NCBI GenBank assembly: GCA_003282985.1
Contig: QBYE01000004.1
Span: forward strand, 1-62,500
Direction: 5' to 3'
Source of the DNA: Pelagibacteraceae bacterium AG-325-E08
Lineage (GTDB): Bacteria; Pseudomonadota; Alphaproteobacteria; Pelagibacterales; Pelagibacteraceae
DNA length: 62,500 nucleotides
Shown here piece by piece: positions 7,269 through 14,344 of this stretch; within the stretch, counting starts at the first letter, position 1; the number at the start of each line of letters is the position of its first letter. The position numbers were made by a program, and so were the translations under genes. The notes beneath the pieces were generated by a model, which was not told where the DNA came from, made no database searches, and saw nothing but the letters and a program-made list of their open reading frames with translations.

Positions 7269-7955
7269 ATGAAGCTGGTTACAAAATATAATTATCCAAA
7301 ATCAATAAGAGCTTACTACAATGGTCAAAGAATGTACAACATTGGTAGTGAAAAACTTCCAAGCGTTACGACTATTCTTTCTGCAACCCAAACTGAAGAA
7401 AAGAAAGCTAGTCTTGAAGCATGGCGTAACAAAATTGGTAAAAAGTCTGCTGATTTAATCTCACGTCAATCCTTAAGCACTGGTGCTGCAATGCATGATT
7501 TCATTGAAAAGTATTGTCTGGGTAAACTAAATTTAGATTTACTAGGTGACAACTCTCTAGAAAGAAAAATGGCAGATCAAATTATTGAACATGGTTTAAA
7601 AAATCGAGTAAGCGAAATATGGGGTGTAGAAGCATGTTTATACTACCCAAACAAGTATGCGGGTGCTGCAGATCTTATTTGTATTATGGACGGCAAAGAA
7701 ACTGTTGTTGACTTCAAAAGCTCTAGATCTCCTAGAAAGGATCAATATAATTTTGATTACTACTTGCAGCTGGGTGGGTATTCGCTGGCCCATAATATTG
7801 TATATGGCACTAAAATTTATCAAGGAGCTATTTTAGTCTGCACAAAAGATCTCATGTTTCAAAGATTTATGGTTGATTCTGAAAATCTTAAAAATTATCA
7901 AAAATTATTTTTAGAACGTGTTGAACAGTATTATGATATGCAATTAAATAATTAA
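7269..7955 (+). CDS. phage-type PD-(D/E)XK exonuclease
   Basis: The N-terminus has LPSVTTILSATQTEEKKASL followed by EAWRNKIG, a signature I associate with exonucleases of T7-like marine phages (pelagiphages and cyanophages). The nuclease core is visible: GAAMHDFIEKY (an initial helix with His), then GAADLICIMDGKETVVDFKS, which supplies the D...(D)xK active site, then YYLQLGGYSLAH as the QxxxY helix. Length is about 229 residues. The ATG at 7269 is preferred to the in-frame GTG at 7263. It is probably host-borne phage cargo. Just after its stop begins the promoter of the large array. Confidence 0.8.
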   Translation: MKLVTKYNYPKSIRAYYNGQRMYNIGSEKLPSVTTILSATQTEEKKASLEAWRNKIGKKSADLISRQSLSTGAAMHDFIEKYCLGKLNLDLLGDNSLERKMADQIIEHGLKNRVSEIWGVEACLYYPNKYAGAADLICIMDGKETVVDFKSSRSPRKDQYNFDYYLQLGGYSLAHNIVYGTKIYQGAILVCTKDLMFQRFMVDSENLKNYQKLFLERVEQYYDMQLNN

Positions 7956-7964
7956 ATTTTTTAT

Positions 7965-7993
7965 TTGACTTTTATTTTCTCTTGATGTATAAA
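7965..7993 (+). promoter_or_regulatory. sigma-70-like promoter for the rmuC array
   Basis: TTGACT (7965-7970), a 17-base spacer and TATAAA (7988-7993) make a near-consensus promoter. Transcription would start near 8000, giving about 180 bases of untranslated leader before rmuC, which is unusually long for this compact genome. Confidence 0.6.
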
Positions 7994-8009
7994 GAAACTA
8001 CTAAATTTA

Positions 8010-8108
8010 AAGCTACTTGTTTAGATGCAGATTGTTTAGTTGTCACTTTCATCTCATTTTTACTCAGCATTAAATTTTTAAATACGAAGCTACTAGTTTA
8101 GATGCGGA
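8010..8108 (+). repeat. pair of 22-base direct repeats in the rmuC leader
   Basis: AAGCTACTTGTTTAGATGCA+GA (8010-8031) and AAGCTACTAGTTTAGATGCG+GA (8087-8108) match at 20 of 22 positions, 77 bases apart start to start. Both lie in the predicted leader. They could be repeated RNA motifs, operator copies or a site duplication left by an insertion. Confidence 0.6.
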
Positions 8109-8153
8109 GTAACTTTCTTTCTGTTATCCTTTCTAAACTTCCATTTAAACTAA

Positions 8154-8175
8154 CCTTCGTGAACAAATGAAGGAG
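8154..8175 (+). promoter_or_regulatory. hairpin overlapping the rmuC ribosome-binding site
   Basis: CCTTC (8154-8158) can pair with GAAGG (8169-8173), which contains most of the AAGGAG Shine-Dalgarno sequence (8170-8175) of rmuC. The stem is 5 bp with a 10-base loop. If it forms it would lower initiation at the first gene of the array. Confidence 0.35.
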
Positions 8176-8179
8176 AAAA

Positions 8180-9094
8180 GTGTTGGAATATTTAGGTTTT
8201 GGAGCATTAATTGTTTCACTAGTTTTGTTTTTTTTGGTTTACAAAAAAGCTAATAATAAAGAAAATTCATCAGAAAATGATCAAATCAGCTTAAGCGATA
8301 TTAACGAAAGATTGGGTATCATTGATAGTGCTCAACAAAATATAGAAGAATTAAATAAGAAATTAATAGATTTTGAAAACCTTTTTAGTGACAAATCTAA
8401 AAGGGGTAAACTTGGAGAAGAATATCTTGAGGATATAATTAAGGATTGTTTGGTAAAAAAACACTATGATTTTCAGCACACCTTAACAAATGGTAAGAGA
8501 GTTGATTGCTTATTGACTTTTGAGTCGGAATCCACAAATGAAAAAATTTGTATCGACTCAAAATTTGTTTGGGAAAACTATGAAAAGTTTAAACAAGAAT
8601 CAGACGAAAATACAAAAAAAAATTTATTCAAAGAGTTTGAGAAAGATGTAAATGTTCATATTAAAGTTATTTCTGAAAAATATATTATTCCAGGAGAGAC
8701 AGCAAATTTAGCTTTAATGTTCGTAGCCTCAGAAGGAGTATTTAGGGAAATTTGTGAAATTTCCGAGGATTTTATAAAAACAGCTCGTCAAAAAAATGTA
8801 ATTATTACTAGCCCTAATACTATGTGGGCATTTTTGAGAACTTATAGATTGTTAATTCAAAATAGAGAAATGTATGAACAGACCCATATAATTCAAAAAG
8901 AAGTTTCAGCATTAATACAAGTAATTAATACATTTAATACAAAGTTTAATGAATTAGAAAGTCGACATGGAAAAAATTCTCAAACTATCGAGGAATTAAA
9001 AACCTCAGTTAGTAAAATAACCAAAACATCAAATAAAATACAAAACTTAGATTTGGATGAGAAAACAGATCTTATTAACAAGAAAGTAGTATAA
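8180..9094 (+). CDS. rmuC: RmuC-family DNA recombination protein
   Basis: RmuC is a membrane-anchored PD-(D/E)XK-like nuclease family protein; in E. coli its loss raises inversion at short repeats. Seen: an N-terminal membrane helix (about residues 5-21), a short coiled coil, then the core with GKLGEEYLEDIIKD, a catalytic-looking VDCLLTF...CIDSKFVWE (D...DxK), and the ETANLALMFVASEGVF block. The start is GTG at 8180 after a clear AAGGAG; at 304 residues it is shorter than E. coli RmuC (475). It is the first gene of the co-directional array, and sbcB begins three bases after its stop. Confidence 0.9.
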   Translation: MLEYLGFGALIVSLVLFFLVYKKANNKENSSENDQISLSDINERLGIIDSAQQNIEELNKKLIDFENLFSDKSKRGKLGEEYLEDIIKDCLVKKHYDFQHTLTNGKRVDCLLTFESESTNEKICIDSKFVWENYEKFKQESDENTKKNLFKEFEKDVNVHIKVISEKYIIPGETANLALMFVASEGVFREICEISEDFIKTARQKNVIITSPNTMWAFLRTYRLLIQNREMYEQTHIIQKEVSALIQVINTFNTKFNELESRHGKNSQTIEELKTSVSKITKTSNKIQNLDLDEKTDLINKKVV

Positions 9095-9097
9095 TTA

Positions 9098-10561
9098 ATG
9101 CATTATGTAGTTTGGGATTGTGAGACAGATTCGGCCGTCACAGCGTTTGCAACTATGTTAGAGGTTGGAGCTGTTTGTTTAAATAGTGATTTTAAACAAG
9201 TAGATCAATTTGAAGCACGATGTAGATTGCCCCAAGACCGCATACCTACAGCAACAGCTCTTTGTATTAATAAATCTAATGTAGATTTGTTGACTAAAGG
9301 AAATTACTCACACTATCAAATGATAGGAGTCCTTGAACAAACATTTAGAGGATGGGCTAAAAAATATGGTCCATTAACCTTTATGGGCTATTCGTCGATA
9401 AATTTTGATGATGAAGTACTTAGGAAAGAATTTTTTAAATCACTGAGAAAACCATATCTAACAAACACTGAAGGGAATATGAGAACTGATGTTCTCAATA
9501 TTGTAAGAGCTGCGTTTGCTGTTGATGATAAAATTTTAAATACAGAATTGAATGAAAAGGGAAATGCTTCAATGAAGTTAGAAAGTTTATCAAGACTAAA
9601 TGGTATAGAGTCAATCAACGCTCACAGCGCTTTGGCAGACACTATAATGACTGTAAAAGTACTAGATTTGATTAAAAAAAAACAACCAAATTTATGGCCA
9701 GAGTATTTTAAAACTAGCAGTAAAGTAATTGTTGAAAATATTATCAAACAAGAAAAGATTATTACAATTCAAGAATCATTTTATGGAAAAAATAAATTGT
9801 TTTGTTGTGCACCCCTACATCCTAAGGCATGTGAACATCCTTATTATAAAGGCTGGTATCAAGCAGTAGATTTGAGGGCAGATATTGAATTAATTCAGAA
9901 ATTTGATTACAGTGATTTAAAGAGAGAAACAAAAAAACCACCAAAGTTTATAAGAACGGTCCGTTCTAATAAGGCCCCTATAATTTTAGATCAAAGTTAT
10001 TCAATGAAAATTGAACCTTATAATAAAATTGATCCTAATGTTTTAATGAAGCGGGCAGAATTAATGAAGACTAATGAAAAATTTTCAAATGACATCATAA
10101 ATATTTTAAAAGAAACAGCAGAAGAAAAAATGGACTCTGCTACACAAGTAGATGAAGAGCCAGAGGAAACTTTATATTCGGGAGGTTTTAAAAAATTAAA
10201 CGAGGATGCTTTTTTGTTTGATGAGTTCCACCAAGCACCCTGGAAAGACAAACTAAGTATATTAAATAAATTTAAGGATGAAAGGCTGGTTCAATTTGGT
10301 CAACAACTTATTTATAATGAAACACCTGATGTCCTTCCAAAAGAAATTCAAAAAAAAATAAAGAGAAAAATTGCAGAAAGAATTTTTAGTACCAATAATG
10401 AAAAATGGACAACCATTGAAGATTTTCATGAAGACTGGCGTAATATTTATGAAAATGAAGACAAGATGTTTTCATTTAAGTCTAATGATGAAAAAATGAA
10501 ATTCTTAGATGGCATTAAGGAATACGTAGATAACTTAGAACAAAAATATATGGACACATAA
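9098..10561 (+). CDS. sbcB: exodeoxyribonuclease I
   Basis: Exo I degrades single-stranded DNA 3' to 5'. The N-terminal half is a DEDDh exonuclease: WDCETD (Exo I motif), then SSINFDDEVLRKEFF (Exo II), and HSALADTIMT (Exo III His and Asp). A central SH3-like part and a C-terminal helical domain follow (PWKDKLSILNKFKDERLVQF), giving 487 residues, the normal Exo I size (E. coli 475). It lies three bases after rmuC and one base before the next gene. Placed beside RmuC and a DUF2130 protein, it gives the array a run of DNA-end-processing enzymes. Confidence 0.9.
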   Translation: MHYVVWDCETDSAVTAFATMLEVGAVCLNSDFKQVDQFEARCRLPQDRIPTATALCINKSNVDLLTKGNYSHYQMIGVLEQTFRGWAKKYGPLTFMGYSSINFDDEVLRKEFFKSLRKPYLTNTEGNMRTDVLNIVRAAFAVDDKILNTELNEKGNASMKLESLSRLNGIESINAHSALADTIMTVKVLDLIKKKQPNLWPEYFKTSSKVIVENIIKQEKIITIQESFYGKNKLFCCAPLHPKACEHPYYKGWYQAVDLRADIELIQKFDYSDLKRETKKPPKFIRTVRSNKAPIILDQSYSMKIEPYNKIDPNVLMKRAELMKTNEKFSNDIINILKETAEEKMDSATQVDEEPEETLYSGGFKKLNEDAFLFDEFHQAPWKDKLSILNKFKDERLVQFGQQLIYNETPDVLPKEIQKKIKRKIAERIFSTNNEKWTTIEDFHEDWRNIYENEDKMFSFKSNDEKMKFLDGIKEYVDNLEQKYMDT

Positions 10562-10562
10562 A

Positions 10563-10997
10563 ATGGTGAAAAAAATATTAAAACTATTTAAAAAAAAGTT
10601 TAAGAATAAAAAAACAATTCAAGAGCCAAAGAAAGCTGAGGTTATAAATTTTGTAAATAAATCCAAACAAAATAATAAAATCCAAACAGAAAGGATGGAA
10701 ACTAAAAAAATGGATAATTTAGCTAGAGAGGTAGTTGATAATTATTTTAATGCATCAACAAAAAGCTTTTTAGATATGGGTTATTGTTCTTATATAATTT
10801 TATATAGGCTCTTGCAGCGAATGCTTTACCATCTTAGCTATCCTGTTTATCGTCATTATTTAAATTATACCACTAAACAAATGGTTAATAATCATAAGCA
10901 ATGGTTACATGATTTTAAAGAGTGGAATGAAGCAAGTTCTGAACGTAAACTACCTGGAGAAAAAAAAGAAGATTCTGAGAATGAAACAATACACTAG
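10563..10997 (+). CDS. hypothetical protein, 144 residues
   Basis: Not recognised. A lysine-rich, probably disordered N-terminus (about residues 1-55) precedes a helical region rich in aromatic residues (YCSYIILYRLLQRMLYHLSY, PVYRHYLNYTTKQ) that could be amphipathic or membrane-associated. The end is acidic (GEKKEDSENE). Its ATG is two bases after the sbcB stop, so it is certainly in the same transcript. The basic N-terminus would suit binding of nucleic acid or membrane. Confidence 0.65.
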   Translation: MVKKILKLFKKKFKNKKTIQEPKKAEVINFVNKSKQNNKIQTERMETKKMDNLAREVVDNYFNASTKSFLDMGYCSYIILYRLLQRMLYHLSYPVYRHYLNYTTKQMVNNHKQWLHDFKEWNEASSERKLPGEKKEDSENETIH

Positions 10998-11022
10998 TAA
11001 GGTATGGGAATAAAGAAAAGAC

Positions 11023-12162
11023 ATGAAACAGCAAATTAAGTGCCCACATTGTAATAAAGAATTTACTATAGAAGAGATTGTACAACATGAAAATGAAGAG
11101 TTTAGAAAAAAGCTTGAAAAACAAGAACAGCAAAAAGCAAAAGAAAAACAAAAAGAATTAGAACAAAAACTTGCTCTTAAAATTGAGAAAGAAAAAGAAG
11201 CACATCAGAAACAATTAGAAAAAATAAAATTGGACGCTGAAAAGAAACAAAAAGAAGAAATTAAAAAACTATCTGCAGCTGAAATAGAAAAAGTAAAAAA
11301 AACAGCAAATGATTACTTAAAAAAACAAAAAGCAGATTTTGAAATTAAAGCAAAACATGACCAAGATAAAGAAAGAGAGAAATTAGAAGCCATTATTGCA
11401 GAAAAAGAAAAAGCTCATCAAATCGATTTAGATAGGATGCGTAGAAAAACAGAAGAAGCTGCGAGAATTGCTAGTCAATCTCCATCAGAACGAAAAGGGG
11501 AAATTAGAGAAGAGTTGTTAGAGGGGTTCTTAAAAAAAGAATTTCCAACAGATAAATTCATACCAATTAAAAAAGGTCAACGAGGTGCTGATGTTATACA
11601 GTCAGTAGTAATTAAAGGTGAAGCTATTGGTAATATTCTTCATGAAAGTAAAGACGTAATTAATTTTGATGAAAAGTGGGTTCAAAAATTGTTAGATGAT
11701 ATGTCAAAAGTTGATGCAACAGTTGGATTTATCTTTACAAAAGCTATGCCAAGAAAATCTAAAGGTTTTGTAGAAGAGCGAGAAAATGGCCGAGTAATAA
11801 TTTGTTCTGAATATACAATTTTAAAACAATTAGTTTCAATTACTAGAAAAATCATACAATCCGACAAAGCCAATCTTGCTATTAATGAAGATGAAATTTC
11901 ATCAAAACTTAAAAATTTATTTGATTATTTAAATAGTAATGATTTTAAAATTCAAACTAGAAAAATATTTAATGGAATTAAAAGAGATAGTGAACAAATC
12001 GATAAAGATGAAAGATCATTTGATAATCAAATTAAAAATAGAAAGAAAAGTTTAGACGAAAGTAGAAAGAATATTAATAATGTCGTAACGTCTCTTATTT
12101 CAAATGCGGATTTACCTGAAGATCTTTTAGATACAGATGATGATAACTTTTTAATAGAATAA
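11023..12162 (+). CDS. DUF2130 family nuclease-like protein
   Basis: An N-terminal half zinc ribbon (IKCPHCNKEFT) is followed by about 130 residues of lysine/glutamate coiled coil. The DUF2130 domain comes next: SPSERKGEIREELLEGFLKK, GQRGADVIQ, then ILHESKDVINFDEKW, whose D...ExK layout resembles the PD-(D/E)XK active site. I recall a link between DUF2130 and RmuC-like nucleases. At 379 residues it is close to the family's usual length. It is 25 bases after the previous gene. The second RmuC-like protein in one operon is notable. Confidence 0.85.
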   Translation: MKQQIKCPHCNKEFTIEEIVQHENEEFRKKLEKQEQQKAKEKQKELEQKLALKIEKEKEAHQKQLEKIKLDAEKKQKEEIKKLSAAEIEKVKKTANDYLKKQKADFEIKAKHDQDKEREKLEAIIAEKEKAHQIDLDRMRRKTEEAARIASQSPSERKGEIREELLEGFLKKEFPTDKFIPIKKGQRGADVIQSVVIKGEAIGNILHESKDVINFDEKWVQKLLDDMSKVDATVGFIFTKAMPRKSKGFVEERENGRVIICSEYTILKQLVSITRKIIQSDKANLAINEDEISSKLKNLFDYLNSNDFKIQTRKIFNGIKRDSEQIDKDERSFDNQIKNRKKSLDESRKNINNVVTSLISNADLPEDLLDTDDDNFLIE

Positions 12163-12179
12163 CTAAAAATTTGAGTCAA

Positions 12180-12797
12180 ATGGAAATTACTTATTTTATA
12201 TATCTTTTGTTGGTGCTACTAGCTGTCATAATTATTGCACAATTTTGGATATATAAAAAATCAAATAAAGATTTTGAGGATTTGTTTGAGGGTTTAGACG
12301 AAGAATTTAAAGAAAACGAACTACGTATAAAAAAAATGTATGATGAACTAAAGTCAGTTAATGATCTTCTTCAAACTTATAATAAGATAATTACTGAAAA
12401 ATCAGCAGAACTAGAGCATTACAAGAACGCAAACGTTGATAGTAAACAAAAAGGTCTATTCTCGAGCCTTATTAGCATTTCAGATTTTATCGATAAATTT
12501 AATCAAGATAACCCATCAATAGATGAAAAGACAAAAAGTTACTTAATCGCAATTCAGGACAAGCTTGAAATAGCATTATCCTCAACAGGAATTGAAAAAT
12601 TTGAACCAAATTTAAATGAAAATATTATGGAAGTAATTGGCTGTACTCCATCTAAAAAAACAAAAAAAACTACAGATATCAACAAAATCAACTTGATAGC
12701 TTCAGTAATAAAACCAGGGTATCGAATTTTAATTAGAGATGATAAGTTTAATTACATAAAAAATGCTGAGGTAGAAATATTTGAATTGGAAAAATAA
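12180..12797 (+). CDS. membrane-anchored GrpE-like exchange factor
   Basis: GrpE proteins release ADP from Hsp70. Here an N-terminal membrane helix (about residues 3-22, TYFIYLLLVLLAVIIIAQFW) comes first, then a long acidic coiled coil (about 28-75), a helical bundle (SSLISISDFIDKFNQDNPSI...YLIAIQDKLEIAL), and a C-terminal beta-wing-like segment VIKPGYRILI...KNAEVEIFE that parallels the GrpE ending (VLQKGYTL...RAAMVTV). The stop overlaps the Hsp70 start by one base. ATG at 12180 is preferred to a TTG at 12171. Housekeeping GrpE is soluble, so an anchored form implies a membrane-located Hsp70. The family call is by pattern and context. Confidence 0.65.
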   Translation: MEITYFIYLLLVLLAVIIIAQFWIYKKSNKDFEDLFEGLDEEFKENELRIKKMYDELKSVNDLLQTYNKIITEKSAELEHYKNANVDSKQKGLFSSLISISDFIDKFNQDNPSIDEKTKSYLIAIQDKLEIALSSTGIEKFEPNLNENIMEVIGCTPSKKTKKTTDINKINLIASVIKPGYRILIRDDKFNYIKNAEVEIFELEK

Positions 12798-14344
12798 TGA
12801 GCAAGATTATAGGAATAGATCTAGGAACAACTTATTCAGCTATTGCTCAGCTTGATGATTTAGGCAATCCAGAGGTGTTGTCATCAACTGATGAAAATAG
12901 AAAAATTACTGCAAGCACTATTTATGTTAGTGGAGATAAGGTTGTTGTTGGTGATAAAGCTTTAGATGCACTGACTGCAACACCTAAAAATGTAATTTCA
13001 GAAACAAAAAGACAAATGGAGAATGATGTTGTTTATTCTATTGATCAAGGAAAATGGGTTGAAAAAGATGAAACAGAAGAAAATAGTTATACACCTGCAC
13101 AAGTCAGTTCATTCATTTTAAGTAAACTAAAAGGTTATACATCTGAAGTTTCCAAAGCAGTAATAACAGTACCTGCATTATTTGCAGAAAAAGCAAGAGT
13201 TGCAACTTTAGATGCAGCTAAAATGGCTGGTATAGAAGTAATCGAATTAATTAATGAACCAACAGCTGCTGCTTGTTATTATGCAAGTTTACCAAATGTA
13301 GAAAAAATAAGTGGAAAAATATTAGTATTTGACCTGGGTGGGGGAACTTTTGATATAACTCTTTGTGATGTTAATGATCAAAAAGTTGATGTGATTACTT
13401 CAAGAGGAGATAAGTGGTTAGGTGGAAAAGATTTTGATCAAGAAATATTAAATTTAATTGATGAAAAATATAAAAAAGAAACTGGAAAAAATTTAGATCT
13501 AAGCGAGGGAAAGTTACAGTATTTAGAAGTTGCTGAAAGAATAAAAAGAAGTTTATCGGTAAAAAATAAACATGCAGAAGTTGTTGAAGGACTAGAAGGT
13601 CCTAAAAAGATTGAAATTTCAAGATCAGAGTTTGAACAATCAATCCAAATGCACATAGAAAAACTAAAGATGCTGTTGGAAGAATGCATTGATGGTTCCG
13701 GTCATGAAGTTGGTGAAATTAATCACACATTACTTGTAGGTGGGTCTACTAGAATACCTATTATTTCAAAAACTATTGAAAAAGTTATGGGCAAACCTCC
13801 TTTAAAAGGAGTTAATGTTGACGAGGCTGTAGCTGCAGGTGCTGCAGTTTATGCTGGATTAAAATCAAAAAATTTACTCAATACAGCACAAAAAAAAGCA
13901 ATAGGGAAAGTTCAATTAAAAGATGTTTGCAATTTTTATATGGGAACATTAATTCAAAGAGATGACCCAGTGCTTAATAGAAAGGTTACGGAGAACTTGG
14001 TGGTGATTGAAAGAGATTCAAAATTACCAGCAGAGGAAACTACAACTGTTTACACCATTTATGACGATCAACATGCAATAGATTGTTCAATTACTCAAAG
14101 TGAAGGAAGAGAGTCTAATCGAGAATTTGTAAACGTAATTCATCAAGGTGACTTGGAGTTTCCTGATAAAAAACCTAAGGGCAGAGAAATAGATATTACA
14201 TACAAATATGATACCAGTGGTGTAATGCACTGCACTTTTAAAGATGTTATTTCAGATAAAAAGTATGAAATCTCTTTAAGACCTGAATCCGCTGAGGATC
14301 TAAGAAAACAGTATGAAACTATAGAACATATAGTTATTGAATAA
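12797..14344 (+). CDS. Hsp70 (DnaK-like) ATPase without lid
   Basis: The nucleotide-binding domain is complete: GIDLGTTYS (residues 6-14), PALFAEKAR and NEPTAAACYY (about 126-162), DLGGGTFDI (179-187), WLGGKDFD, and GGSTRIP (315-321). A beta-sandwich substrate domain follows (about 372-495) ending YEISLRPESAEDLRKQYE. At 515 residues the alpha-helical lid of DnaK (638) is missing, and the usual hydrophobic inter-domain linker (DLLLLDV type) is replaced by QLKDVCNF. It is therefore not the housekeeping DnaK but a specialised paralogue. It is translationally coupled to the GrpE-like gene upstream and followed without gap by the PDZ protein. Confidence 0.92.
   Translation: MSKIIGIDLGTTYSAIAQLDDLGNPEVLSSTDENRKITASTIYVSGDKVVVGDKALDALTATPKNVISETKRQMENDVVYSIDQGKWVEKDETEENSYTPAQVSSFILSKLKGYTSEVSKAVITVPALFAEKARVATLDAAKMAGIEVIELINEPTAAACYYASLPNVEKISGKILVFDLGGGTFDITLCDVNDQKVDVITSRGDKWLGGKDFDQEILNLIDEKYKKETGKNLDLSEGKLQYLEVAERIKRSLSVKNKHAEVVEGLEGPKKIEISRSEFEQSIQMHIEKLKMLLEECIDGSGHEVGEINHTLLVGGSTRIPIISKTIEKVMGKPPLKGVNVDEAVAAGAAVYAGLKSKNLLNTAQKKAIGKVQLKDVCNFYMGTLIQRDDPVLNRKVTENLVVIERDSKLPAEETTTVYTIYDDQHAIDCSITQSEGRESNREFVNVIHQGDLEFPDKKPKGREIDITYKYDTSGVMHCTFKDVISDKKYEISLRPESAEDLRKQYETIEHIVIE

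Noticed and set aside
7269-7955. Cas4 of a CRISPR system
   Set aside because: It lacks the four-cysteine cluster of Cas4, has a phage-type N-terminus, and has no cas neighbours.
8010-8108. CRISPR array
   Set aside because: There are only two imperfect 22-base copies, with no further repeats and no cas genes.
12797-14344. Housekeeping dnaK
   Set aside because: The lid and canonical linker are absent, and dnaJ is not adjacent as expected for the main copy.
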